From the NCBI GenBank assembly GCA_903873585.1, contig CAIQOV010000025.1:1-64000 (forward strand): 64,000 bases of DNA, given 5' to 3'. The notes under the pieces are model-generated. The model saw nothing but the letters and a program-made list of their open reading frames with translations. It was not told the DNA's origin and did not search any database. Shown here in pieces: positions 15,969 through 24,019 of this stretch. The DNA comes from an uncultured Rhodobacterales bacterium. GTDB taxonomy: Bacteria; Pseudomonadota; Alphaproteobacteria; Rhodobacterales; Rhodobacteraceae. Within the stretch, counting starts at the first letter, position 1. Every line of letters starts with the position of its first letter. Both the position numbers and the translations under genes were made by a program.

Positions 15969-18478
15969 TGTGGCCCTTGGCATGGCGCTTGGCGCGGCGA
16001 GAGTTGCGCGGCGGTTTGGCAGGCTTTCGTGTGTTGATCTTGTGCTTGACACTGGGCGTTGCCGCCATTGCCGCCGTGGGCTTGTTACGCTCGGCCATTC
16101 AGGGCGGGCTGGCTGACCAAGGTGGTGTGCTTTTGGGCGGCGATGCGCAGATGAACTTCACCTACCGCTTCGCCTCGGACGCCGAAAAGGCTTGGATGGC
16201 CGATCATGCCGTGAAGGTGTCAGAGATTGTTGATTTCCGCTCGCTCGCCGTGGCGGGGGAAGACCGCGCGCTGACGCAGGTCAAGGCGGTGGATGATGCT
16301 TGGCCCTTGGTTGGCGCGGTCGGTTTGGAAGCGGGCACTTTGGCGCAGGCTTTTGCCATCCAAGACGGGCTTGCCGGCGGGGTGATGGAGAAAATCCTTG
16401 CAGACAGGCTGGGCCTGAAAGTGGGCGACACCTTCAAACTGGGCACCCAAACCTTTCGGCTGGGCGCTGTGCTTTTGAAAGAACCCGATAGCGCCACCGC
16501 AGGCTTTGGCCTTGGGCCGCGCACCGTGGTGCGCACGGCTGATCTGGCGCAATCGGGCTTGATCGTACCGGGCACGCTGTACGAAACCGACTACCGTTTG
16601 TTGCTGCCAGCGGGGGCCGATCTTGATGCGCTGCAAAAGGCGGCGGAAACCGCGTTTCGCGACAAGGGCATGGTTTGGAGCGATAAGCGCCACGCCGCGC
16701 GCGGGGTTGAGAAGTTTGTGGATCGGTTGGGATCGTTCTTGATCTTGATTGGCCTTGCAGGGCTGGCTGTTGGCGGGGTCGGGGTCGCCTCGGCGGTGCG
16801 GGCCTTTATGGCCGCGCGGGTGGGCACGATTGCCACGCTGAAGGTCTTGGGTGCGCAAGGCGATTTGGTCCTTCGCGTCTACCTGTTGCAGATCACGGTC
16901 ATTTGCCTAGTTGGTGTGGGTCTGGGGTTGGTCATTGGGGCGGGTGGTTTGATTTTGGGCGCGCCGCTGCTGGTGGGGCTGATGCCCTTTCCTGTGGCCT
17001 TCGGCCTTTATTCAGCCCCGCTGCTGCAAGCCGCCTTCTATGGAATGGTCAGTGGACTGCTCTTTGCGCTTTGGCCTTTAGCGCAAGCGGTGCGGCAACG
17101 CGTCACGTCTTTATATAGAGGCACGGCAGAGCGGGTCTGGCCCAAGCCCGCGCATCTGGCGGGGATCGCAGCACTTTTGGCGCTGTTTGTCGGCGGGGCG
17201 GTGTGGTTTTCGGGCAGCACCAGCTTGGCCTTGGGCACTTTGGGCGGCGTCTGTGCGGCTTTGGTCGTTTTGGCTGTGGCGGGGCTTGGCGTGAAACGTC
17301 TGGCCCGCGCCGCAGCGCGTTTGGGGCTGGTCAACGGCCGCCCCGCCTTGCGCTGGGCGCTGGCGGCGATGGGTGGCCCACGGTCAGAGGTGCAGGCGGT
17401 GGTTTTATCGCTGGGCCTTGGTCTGTCGGTGCTGGCCGTGGTCGGCCAGATTGACGCCAATTTCCGCGCCGCCATCGCCCGCGACTTGCCCGCCAAGGCG
17501 CCGAGCTTTTTCTTTATGGATATCCAAGACGCCCAACTTGCCCCCTTTGAACGTCTGATGACAGCCAACCCCGCCGTCACCCAAGTGCAAACCGCCCCCA
17601 TGCTGCGCGGCATTCTGACGCAGATCAACGGGCGCAAGGCGCGTGATGTGGTCGGCGATCATTGGGTGGTCACGGGTGATCGGGGGATCACATTTTCTGA
17701 CAGCCTGCCTGCGGGCACGACAGTAACGGAAGGGGAATGGTGGGCGAAAGACTACACCGGCCCCGCGCAGATTTCGTTCGCGGCAACCGAAGCCGCCGAG
17801 ATGCACTTGAAGCTGGGCGATCAGGTGACGGTCAACATCTTGGGCCGCGACATTGCCGCCACGATCACCTCGTTTCGCAAGGTCGATTTTTCCAGCGCGG
17901 GCATGGGCTTTGTGATGACCATCAACCCCGCCGCCGTGGCAGGCGCGCCGCACAGTTCCATCGCGACCGTCTATGCCGCCCCAGAGGCCGAAGCCGCAAT
18001 CTTGCGCCAAGCATCTGACACTTTCCCCAACATCACCGCGATTGCGATGAAAGAGGCCATCGGCCGCGCGGTTGAAGCGCTTTCTGCCATGGGCACCGCC
18101 ACTGTGCTGGCGGCAGGCGCAGTGTTGGTGACGGGGCTTGTGGTTCTGGTGGGTGGTGCTGCGGCCGGCGTGCCCGCGCGGATGCGCGAGGCGGCGATTT
18201 TGCGCGTTTTGGGGGCGACCCGCGCGCGGGTCTTGGCCAGCTTCGCGCTGCGCTCTGCCCTGATGGGTGCTGCGGCGGGGGTGGTGGCGATGGGGGCAGG
18301 GGCCTTGGGCGGTTGGGCCACGCTGCGGCTGGTGATGGACCTGCCCTATAAGTTTGAGGTGTGGTCGGCCCTGTCGGTCGTGCTGGGTGGCATGGTTGCC
18401 ACCTTAACGGCAGGCGTGGTCTTTGCTTGGGGCCCGCTGTCAGCCCGCCCTGCGGCGGTGCTGCGGGCGGCAGAGTAG
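15965..18478 (+). CDS. ybbP: FtsX-like ABC transporter permease (YbbP-like)
   Basis: Inner-membrane permease of 837 residues, partner of YbbA. One TM helix at about 20-42 is followed by a large periplasmic domain, a first FtsX triplet (about 255-375), two more helices near 395-440, a second periplasmic domain and a final FtsX triplet (about 715-830, with ARMREAAILRVLGATRARV). This duplicated layout is that of E. coli YbbP. It probably works with TesA on lipid-like or esterified molecules. The start ATGATG overlaps the ybbA stop. Confidence 0.9.
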   Translation: MMWPLAWRLARRELRGGLAGFRVLILCLTLGVAAIAAVGLLRSAIQGGLADQGGVLLGGDAQMNFTYRFASDAEKAWMADHAVKVSEIVDFRSLAVAGEDRALTQVKAVDDAWPLVGAVGLEAGTLAQAFAIQDGLAGGVMEKILADRLGLKVGDTFKLGTQTFRLGAVLLKEPDSATAGFGLGPRTVVRTADLAQSGLIVPGTLYETDYRLLLPAGADLDALQKAAETAFRDKGMVWSDKRHAARGVEKFVDRLGSFLILIGLAGLAVGGVGVASAVRAFMAARVGTIATLKVLGAQGDLVLRVYLLQITVICLVGVGLGLVIGAGGLILGAPLLVGLMPFPVAFGLYSAPLLQAAFYGMVSGLLFALWPLAQAVRQRVTSLYRGTAERVWPKPAHLAGIAALLALFVGGAVWFSGSTSLALGTLGGVCAALVVLAVAGLGVKRLARAAARLGLVNGRPALRWALAAMGGPRSEVQAVVLSLGLGLSVLAVVGQIDANFRAAIARDLPAKAPSFFFMDIQDAQLAPFERLMTANPAVTQVQTAPMLRGILTQINGRKARDVVGDHWVVTGDRGITFSDSLPAGTTVTEGEWWAKDYTGPAQISFAATEAAEMHLKLGDQVTVNILGRDIAATITSFRKVDFSSAGMGFVMTINPAAVAGAPHSSIATVYAAPEAEAAILRQASDTFPNITAIAMKEAIGRAVEALSAMGTATVLAAGAVLVTGLVVLVGGAAAGVPARMREAAILRVLGATRARVLASFALRSALMGAAAGVVAMGAGALGGWATLRLVMDLPYKFEVWSALSVVLGGMVATLTAGVVFAWGPLSARPAAVLRAAE

Positions 18479-18508
18479 CGCTGTTTGCAGCGCCGCTCTG
18501 CCCCAACC

Positions 18509-19312
18509 TTAGCGCGTTTGTTCGCCCAGCCAGTCGCGGAACAATGCCACCACCTCGGCCTGCGAATCCACCAGATATTGCGGTGCGGGATAAGCACCGG
18601 AATGCACGTCTTGTGCAAAGCGGGTCATCGCTTCGATCCGCAGAGCTTGCAGGCGGGCGTGTTCGGCGGCGAAGTTGGCGTAAACCTTGGCATGGCGCGG
18701 CACATGGCCAGAGTTTTGGCCCAGCACATCGTCGGTGAACAGGTACTGCGCATGGCCACTGGCACCCGCGCCCATCGAGATCAAGAACAGGTCGGTCTTT
18801 TCGGCAATAGCTTGGGTGATGGAATGGGGCACCACTTCAATCTCGACGGCAAAGGCCCCCGCATCGGCAAGGGCCACGCATTGGTCCCACACCCGCTTGG
18901 CGCTGTCCAAAGTCTTGCCAACGGCCTTGAACCCGCCTGTCCAAGTGGCTTTCGACGGGATCAGCCCCACATGGCCGCAGACCGGAATGGCGTGGTCAGC
19001 CAATTCGCGCACGGTTTTGAGTGAGCCGGAACAGTACACCCCATCCGCCCCCGCCTTAAACAAGGGCAAAGCCCAGCGCAGAAAATCATCCGTTCCGCCG
19101 ATTTCATAGAAATTGTCACCGGGGAAGGCAAAGGCATGGGGGGCCACCTCGCGAAAGCGGCGATCATGGATCATGGCGGGCGGGATCGAGAACAACTCTA
19201 CCCCCGCCGCCGCAGCGGCTGCCGCCTCATCGAGCGTTTCAACGCGCAGCATGGCATATTGGTGACGGCCGCGATTGGCCATCAGGTCGGCAACGGTGGG
19301 GCGTTTGGTCAT
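18509..19312 (-). CDS. PanB-like (ketopantoate hydroxymethyltransferase family) protein, divergent
   Basis: A 267-residue TIM-barrel protein of the PanB/PEP-mutase type. The half IPVCGHVGLIPSKATWTGGFKAVGKT and the GHVPRHAKVYAN segment align well with PanB, and Glu in EIEVVP matches the catalytic Glu181 of E. coli PanB. The Mg-binding VGDSLGM is replaced by ELFSIPPAM, ADLPF by FAFPGDNF, and KIEGG by VYCSGS, so it is unlikely to make ketopantoate. It is co-directional with and overlaps (one base) the Rieske ferredoxin gene, so it probably acts in the same pathway. Start MTKRPTVADLM at 19312. It may use a one-carbon unit or a different oxo-acid; no firm function. Confidence 0.7.
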   Translation of the reverse strand: MTKRPTVADLMANRGRHQYAMLRVETLDEAAAAAAAGVELFSIPPAMIHDRRFREVAPHAFAFPGDNFYEIGGTDDFLRWALPLFKAGADGVYCSGSLKTVRELADHAIPVCGHVGLIPSKATWTGGFKAVGKTLDSAKRVWDQCVALADAGAFAVEIEVVPHSITQAIAEKTDLFLISMGAGASGHAQYLFTDDVLGQNSGHVPRHAKVYANFAAEHARLQALRIEAMTRFAQDVHSGAYPAPQYLVDSQAEVVALFRDWLGEQTR

Positions 19313-19623
19313 CACGACACCTCGATATAAACGCGGGCACCTTCGACCTTGGTCTTGAAGGTTTTGAGGTTGATGCAAACAGGGGCGCGCTTGGCTTCGC
19401 CTGTGCGGTAGTCAAACTGGCCGTTGTGCTTGGGGCATTCGATCAGATGGTCCATCACCAAGCCATCGGACAAATGCACATCTTCATGGGTGCATTTGCC
19501 CGCCGTGGCGTAAAACTGGCCATCGGGGGAATGGTAAATCGCATAAGTCGCGCCCGCATGGTCAAAGCGGATCAGGTCTTCGGCGTCGATGTCGGTGGTG
19601 GCACAGGCGTCAATCCAAGGCAT
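19312..19623 (-). CDS. Rieske [2Fe-2S] ferredoxin, MocE-like
   Basis: Small electron carrier of 103 residues with Cys44-x-His46 and Cys63-x-x-His66 (CTHEDVHL ... CPKHNGQFD), the Rieske cluster ligands. It is alone on its chain, so it is a ferredoxin and not an oxygenase. Fifteen bases upstream lies a desaturase-fold oxygenase gene; the same pair (mocD, mocE) takes part in rhizopine (3-O-methyl-scyllo-inosamine) breakdown in rhizobia, where the oxygenase removes the O-methyl group. It likely passes electrons to that enzyme. No dedicated reductase gene is seen in this window. Confidence 0.9.
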   Translation of the reverse strand: MPWIDACATTDIDAEDLIRFDHAGATYAIYHSPDGQFYATAGKCTHEDVHLSDGLVMDHLIECPKHNGQFDYRTGEAKRAPVCINLKTFKTKVEGARVYIEVS

Positions 19624-19638
19624 TTCGTGGTCCTTTGT

Positions 19639-20721
19639 TCATTCAGCGGGGGTCTGACCCAACGCGCCTTCGTGAAAATCCATGCGGTAGGGTTTCGCCG
19701 TTGCGGGCAGATCGCGCTTCAGGAAATACTCCTCAGACGCCAGTTGACGGCGCAAAGCGGGCCACATTTCGCCGAAAGCTTCCGCGATAGAGGCGTTGGG
19801 GCGCGGCAGGTCGTGCTTGATCGCCGCGTGCAGGGCGGGCAGGGCGTGATAGGGCACCATGGGGAACATGTGGTGTTCGACATGGTAGTTCATGTTCCAA
19901 TAGATGAACCGCGAGATCGGGTTCATATAGACCGTGCGGCTGTTCAGACGGTGGTCGATGACATTGTCGGCCAATCCGCCATGTTGCAGCAGGCCCGTCA
20001 TAATGAAGTGCCAAGCGCCGTACATGCGGGGCAGGCCGATCACCATGAGGGGCAAGATTGAGCGCATCCACAACGCCAGCGCCAAAGTGGCCACGTAAAT
20101 CGCAAGCGAAATCCGTGCGACCCGCACGATCTTGGGCCATTCGCTTTGCGGTACAAAGGTTTTCTCGGTCGGATGCACGCCGATGAAAGCGTTGTAAACC
20201 AGCCTAGGGAAGAAGGCGATCACATCAGGCACCCCGATGAATGCCAGCAGCAGGCGGGCAAAGGCGGGCGGGCGCATGATGGCAATTTCAGGGTCGCGGC
20301 CAACGATGTAGGTGTCGGTGTGGTGGCGCGCATGGCTCCACCGCCATGTGGCCGAATTGCGCATGACCATGAAGCTGGCGATTTCGTAGACCACGTTGTT
20401 CATCCACGGTGTCTTGAACGCCGTGCCATGCCCCGCCTCGTGCCAGCGCGAGTCTGAGGCAGAGCCATACAGCACCCCGTAGGCCAGCCAGAACGGGATC
20501 GACCACAGGCTGGGCCAAAGGGCGATGCCAGCGGCGGCAAAGGCGATCATGCAGCCGTACAGGATCACCGTGTCGCGAATGGCCGGCTGGTCAGAGCGCT
20601 GCATCAGGTCTTTCATCACCTTGCGCGGCACGTCGGTGTGATACCACTCGGCAGCGGCAAGACCGATGTCGACGGCGCGTTTGCCGTCAGGCCCCAGCAA
20701 GCTGTAATCGCGTTTTGTCAT
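19639..20721 (-). CDS. Membrane di-iron oxygenase of fatty-acid-desaturase fold, MocD-like
   Basis: Integral membrane protein of 360 residues. All three histidine boxes of the family are visible: HEAGH at 94-98, HARHH at 130-134 and HVEHH at 280-284, with hydrophobic pairs at about 52-86 and 203-245. It binds two iron atoms and uses O2. Although databases would name it a fatty acid desaturase, its pairing with a stand-alone Rieske ferredoxin and inositol-type catabolic genes points to a MocD-like O-demethylase or hydroxylase. Start MTKRDYSLLGPDG at 20721 has GGGGGAAGCC before it. Confidence 0.85.
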   Translation of the reverse strand: MTKRDYSLLGPDGKRAVDIGLAAAEWYHTDVPRKVMKDLMQRSDQPAIRDTVILYGCMIAFAAAGIALWPSLWSIPFWLAYGVLYGSASDSRWHEAGHGTAFKTPWMNNVVYEIASFMVMRNSATWRWSHARHHTDTYIVGRDPEIAIMRPPAFARLLLAFIGVPDVIAFFPRLVYNAFIGVHPTEKTFVPQSEWPKIVRVARISLAIYVATLALALWMRSILPLMVIGLPRMYGAWHFIMTGLLQHGGLADNVIDHRLNSRTVYMNPISRFIYWNMNYHVEHHMFPMVPYHALPALHAAIKHDLPRPNASIAEAFGEMWPALRRQLASEEYFLKRDLPATAKPYRMDFHEGALGQTPAE

Positions 20722-20814
20722 GGCTTCCCCCCGAACACCAAGCGGCGCTTTTTTGGCATTAAGGGACAAATGGCGGCGTCGTGCAACGATGGACCTTTCG
20801 CCCTTCGTCAGGTA

Positions 20815-20841
20815 TCGTCATGGAATAGACAAAAATGACGA
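20815..20841. promoter_or_regulatory. Candidate operator between mocD-like and lacI-like genes
   Basis: Perfect 7-bp inverted repeat TCGTCAT (20815-20821) / ATGACGA (20835-20841), ten bases before the regulator start. ATGGAATA at 20820-20827 overlaps it and recurs at 22026 and 22898, so this may be an autoregulatory site. Confidence 0.35.
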
Positions 20842-20850
20842 GAAAACATC

Positions 20851-21876
20851 ATGGCGCAGCGATTGGGTTTTGTGGAGCTGGCTAAGGCCGCAGGCGTGTC
20901 GGTTGCCACGGTCGACCGCGCGCTGAACGGGCGGCAAAAGGTGCGGGCTGACACCGTGGCGCGCATTGCCGATGCGGCGCGCAAACTCGGCCATCCTGCC
21001 GCGCTGCGGTTGACGGGGGCGGATGCCAACCTGCCCGCGCTGCGGTTCGGTGTGGCTTTGCACAAGCAGGGCCAAGATTTTTACAAAGCTTTCGCCGAAG
21101 AACTGCACCGCGCTGTGGCTGATGCCAAAGGCGTGCGCGGCCAGTTGGTGCTGGAATTCGCATCAGGCCAAGCGCCGTCAGAAATGGCGCGGCGGCTGCG
21201 GTCAATGGAGGGGCGCTGCGATGTGTTGGCGGCAACAGCGGTGAATCATCCCGAAGTGACCGAAGCGGTGCAGCATCTGCGCAGCACGGGAATGCACGTC
21301 TTTGCCCTGCTGTCGGAATTCGCGGAAGGGGTGCGCACGGGGTATCTGGGGTTGGACAACCTCAAACATGGGCGCACGGCGGGCTGGATGATGGCCTTGG
21401 CCGCCAAGGGGCCGGGGAAGTTGGCAATCTTCGTCGGCGGGCACCGCTGGCATGGTCACGATCTGCGCGAAACCGGCTTTCGCGCTTACCTGCGTGAAGC
21501 CGCCCCAGCGCTAGAGGTGCTGGAAGCGCAGATCAACCTTGAAACCCGCCAACTGACCTACGAAGCGACCCAAGCCCTTTTAGCCCGCCAACCCACGTTG
21601 CGCGGCATCTACGTCGCGGGCGGCGGGATGGAAGGGGCGATTGCCGCCCTGCGCGAAGCCAAACGCCCCGATGTTGCGCTGATCGTGTCGGCCTTTACGC
21701 CTGAAAGCCGCGCCGCTTTGGCCACGGGGGTGGCGACCATGGTGATCGACACGCCCTTGGAAAAGCTGTGCCGCGCCCTGATCGCGGAAATGACCCGCGC
21801 CGCCCTTGGCCCCGCCGAGGTGGACCGCGTCGCGCTGTATCTGCCCCCCGATTTGCACGTGGGCGAATCAGTTTGA
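20851..21876 (+). CDS. LacI-family transcriptional regulator
   Basis: A 341-residue repressor with an N-terminal LacI-type helix-turn-helix (about 5-50: VELAKAAGVSVATVDRALNGRQKV and the hinge-helix region) and a periplasmic-binding-protein-like sugar-binding domain (about 65-335). The core ends with DRVALYLPPDLHVGESV. It is divergent from the mocD-mocE-panB-like genes and followed in the same direction by the isomerase and sugar ABC transporter genes, so it should control both arms. The inducer is probably the transported sugar or inositol derivative. A terminator follows at 21887. Confidence 0.9.
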   Translation: MAQRLGFVELAKAAGVSVATVDRALNGRQKVRADTVARIADAARKLGHPAALRLTGADANLPALRFGVALHKQGQDFYKAFAEELHRAVADAKGVRGQLVLEFASGQAPSEMARRLRSMEGRCDVLAATAVNHPEVTEAVQHLRSTGMHVFALLSEFAEGVRTGYLGLDNLKHGRTAGWMMALAAKGPGKLAIFVGGHRWHGHDLRETGFRAYLREAAPALEVLEAQINLETRQLTYEATQALLARQPTLRGIYVAGGGMEGAIAALREAKRPDVALIVSAFTPESRAALATGVATMVIDTPLEKLCRALIAEMTRAALGPAEVDRVALYLPPDLHVGESV

Positions 21877-21886
21877 CCGCGAAATG

Positions 21887-21907
21887 GGGCAGAAGCGCTG
21901 CCCTTTT
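21887..21907 (+). terminator. Terminator after lacI-like gene
   Basis: GGGCAG / CTGCCC six-bp stem with loop AAGCG, followed by TTTT, ten bases after the regulator stop. Confidence 0.65.
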
Positions 21908-21911
21908 CGCC

Positions 21912-21971
21912 AAAAAAACCCCGCCTCGCGTGTATCACGCGCGCGAACTCATAACTCCGCGCGAGGTGGGG
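21912..21971 (-). terminator. Minus-strand terminator-like hairpin
   Basis: CCCCGCCTCGCG (21919-21930) pairs with CGCGAGGTGGGG (21960-21971) with one mismatch, and an inner CGCGTG/CACGCG hairpin sits in the loop. Read on the minus strand it ends in seven T (21912-21918). No annotated minus-strand gene lies to its right before 26.9 kb, so what it would terminate is unclear, perhaps antisense transcription toward the regulator. Confidence 0.5.
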
Positions 21972-22025
21972 GTTCGTTGGAACGCCTGTTCTGTTTTTAG
22001 AATTTTCTGTTGATAATCCCCGAAA

Positions 22026-22043
22026 ATGGAATATCAATTCCAT
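22026..22043. promoter_or_regulatory. Palindromic operator candidate upstream of isomerase gene
   Basis: ATGGAATATCAATTCCAT: 7-bp half-sites around ATCA, 44 bases before the isomerase start and just downstream of a possible -10 (GATAAT near 22011). Its placement suits repression by the adjacent LacI-type protein. Confidence 0.4.
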
Positions 22044-22087
22044 CAACGCGGGCAAAAACGGCCCGCTCTGCGGGAGAATCACGCCTT

Positions 22088-22894
22088 ATGCTGCCCTTTG
22101 CCCTAAACCACATGACCGCGCCGAACATGGCTTGGCAGCCCTTTCTTGACTTGGCCAAGGGTCTTGGCTGTGTTGGCGTCGAGTTCCGCAACGACCTGAA
22201 ATCCCCGCTGTTTGGCGGGGCTGACCCTGCCGAGGTCAAAGCCGCCGTGGCCGCGCGTGGCCTGCGCTTTTTGGCGCTGGCCGAGGTGAAGATGTTCAAC
22301 GACTGGTCTGACACCAAGCAGGCCGAGGCCGAGGCGTTGATGAAAATCGCCGTCGCCGCAGGTGCGGAATCGGTTAGCCTTATCCCGCGCAATGACGGCG
22401 TGGCGACGGATCGCAAAGACAGTTTCAAAGTCACCGAAACCGCCCTGCGCGCCTTGCTGCCGATGTTGAAGGCGCATGGTCTAAAGGCCATGGTGGAACC
22501 CTTGGGCTTTGGCGTGTGCTCGCTGCGCTATAAGGATGTTCTGGCCGAGGTGATCCACGCCGTCGGCGGCGTTGGCACCTATTTCATGGTGCATGACACC
22601 TTCCACCACGCGCTGGCGGGCTTTGGGCCAATTTACCCTGAATTAACGGGTATCGTTCACGTTTCTGGCGTGACTGACGCGATTTATCTGGATGATATGC
22701 GCGACCCGCACCGTGTGCTGGTGGGGGCCGATGATGTCTTGGGCAACGTGGCACAAATTCGCGCGCTGCGGGCTGCGGGCTACACAGGCGCCATATCCTA
22801 CGAACCTTTTGCGCCTTCGGTGCATGCCTTGGCCGATCCGGCCGCGGCACTGAAAGCCTCGATGGAATTCATTCGCAAGGGCGTTGACGCCTAG
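22088..22894 (+). CDS. TIM-barrel sugar isomerase/epimerase, MocC/IolE-like
   Basis: Xylose-isomerase-like TIM-barrel protein of 268 residues (AP endonuclease 2 superfamily). It shows the strand order and metal-site segments of the family: VGVEFRND near 33, MVEPLGFGV near 136, FMVHDTFHHAL near 164, and SYEPFAP near 240. The frame extends upstream, but the ATG at 22088 (MLPFALNHM) is the family start, with GGGAG upstream. It is followed by a binding protein, permease, ATPase and inositol-dehydrogenase-like gene. MocC and IolE act on keto-inositols; the exact step here is inferred. Confidence 0.82.
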   Translation: MLPFALNHMTAPNMAWQPFLDLAKGLGCVGVEFRNDLKSPLFGGADPAEVKAAVAARGLRFLALAEVKMFNDWSDTKQAEAEALMKIAVAAGAESVSLIPRNDGVATDRKDSFKVTETALRALLPMLKAHGLKAMVEPLGFGVCSLRYKDVLAEVIHAVGGVGTYFMVHDTFHHALAGFGPIYPELTGIVHVSGVTDAIYLDDMRDPHRVLVGADDVLGNVAQIRALRAAGYTGAISYEPFAPSVHALADPAAALKASMEFIRKGVDA

Positions 22895-22897
22895 GCG

Positions 22898-22957
22898 ATG
22901 GAATACCGCCCCAAAGCGGGCGGCCCGGTTGGGAGAGAACGGGGCGCCGGGCCCCTT
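22898..22957 (+). promoter_or_regulatory. Half-site plus hairpin before binding-protein gene
   Basis: ATGGAATA at 22898-22905 repeats the half-site seen at 20820 and 22026. It is followed by GGCCCGG (22922-22928) / CCGGGCC (22947-22953), a 7-bp stem. This could be a mixed terminator or mRNA-stabilising hairpin that lets the binding protein be made at a different level from the isomerase. Confidence 0.35.
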
Positions 22958-22974
22958 ATCTGGAGGAGAGAACC

Positions 22975-23910
22975 ATGAAGAAGTATCTTATCGCTGGTGT
23001 CATGGCCCTTATGGGCACAACCGCAATGGCCGACATCGGTGTGACGATGGCCAAGTTTGACGACAACTTCCTGACCGTTCTGCGCAACGGCATCCAGTCT
23101 TATGCGGATGCCAACGGCCAGAAAGTGCAGATCGAAGACGCACAGGGTGACGTGGCCAAGCAATTGGACCAAATCAACAACTTCATCGCGTCGGGCGTTT
23201 CGGCGATCATCGTGAACGCGGTTGACACCTCGGCCACCCAAGCCATGTCGGATGCGGCCGCTGCTGCCAACATTCCGCTGGTTTATGTGAACCGTCAGCC
23301 GATCAACGTTGACACGCTGCCCGACAATCAGGCTTTCGTGGCATCGAACGAAGTTGACTCGGGCACCTTGGAAACCTTGGAAGTCTGCCGTCTGCTGAAA
23401 GAAGCAGGCAAGGCTGAAGCCAATGTCTACGTGATGCAGGGTGAACTGTCGAACCAAGCCGCCGTTCAGCGCACCGCTGACGTGCATGACGTGATCGGCG
23501 GCGCAGATTGCGGCGTGAAGGTCAACATCATTGACGAGCAGACCGCCAACTGGTCGCGCGATGAAGCTGCAACCTTGATGACCAACTGGCTGTCGACCGG
23601 TACCGCGTTTGACGCTGTGATCGCCAACAACGACGAAATGGCCATTGGTGCCATCCAAGCGATGAAGGCTGCCAACATCGACATGGCAACCGTGATCGTC
23701 GGCGGCGTTGACGCTACGCAAGACGCTTTGGCAGCTATCGCTGCGGGCGACCAAGACCTGACCGTGTTCCAAGATGCGGCTGGCCAAGGGTCGGGCGCTG
23801 TGGATGCGGCTGTCAAGCTGGCAGCTGGCGAAGCTGTGGAACAGAAAGTCTACATTCCGTTCCAACTGGTGACTCCGGCCAACATGGCTGACTTCACTTC
23901 GAAAAACTGA
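22975..23910 (+). CDS. Sugar/inositol ABC transporter substrate-binding protein, MocB-like
   Basis: Periplasmic binding protein of 311 residues, RbsB-like fold. A signal peptide ends near Ala19 (GTTAMA-D). The mature protein has IGVTMAKFDDNFLTVLRNGI and the conserved GVDATQDALAAI near 240. The N-terminal DQINNFIASGVSAIIVNAVDT is typical of pentose/inositol binders. It precedes the permease and ATPase. GGAGGAGAG lies just before the ATG. The likely ligand is a cyclitol such as an inositol, inosamine or methyl-inositol; ribose-like sugars cannot be excluded. Confidence 0.88.
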   Translation: MKKYLIAGVMALMGTTAMADIGVTMAKFDDNFLTVLRNGIQSYADANGQKVQIEDAQGDVAKQLDQINNFIASGVSAIIVNAVDTSATQAMSDAAAAANIPLVYVNRQPINVDTLPDNQAFVASNEVDSGTLETLEVCRLLKEAGKAEANVYVMQGELSNQAAVQRTADVHDVIGGADCGVKVNIIDEQTANWSRDEAATLMTNWLSTGTAFDAVIANNDEMAIGAIQAMKAANIDMATVIVGGVDATQDALAAIAAGDQDLTVFQDAAGQGSGAVDAAVKLAAGEAVEQKVYIPFQLVTPANMADFTSKN

Positions 23911-23929
23911 TCTGCGTCTAACGCAGGGT

Positions 23930-23958
23930 GGGGGCGGCGCATCAGCCGCCCCCATTTT
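23930..23958 (+). terminator. Attenuating hairpin between binding protein and permease genes
   Basis: A 9-bp stem GGGGGCGGC / GCCGCCCCC with loop GCATCA followed by ATTTT. Such hairpins after binding-protein genes usually reduce permease expression relative to the binding protein. A smaller CTGCG/CGCAG hairpin precedes it at 23912-23926. Confidence 0.65.
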
Positions 23959-24019
23959 CCTTGCCTGACGGCTCAGATCGGGCACTATATCCATCAGGGA
24001 AATCAGGGGAGGGGTGGTC

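Noticed and set aside
19426-20061. 211-codon + strand frame opposite the ferredoxin and oxygenase genes
   Set aside because: Antisense to a Rieske protein and a histidine-box membrane enzyme that both have clear motifs.
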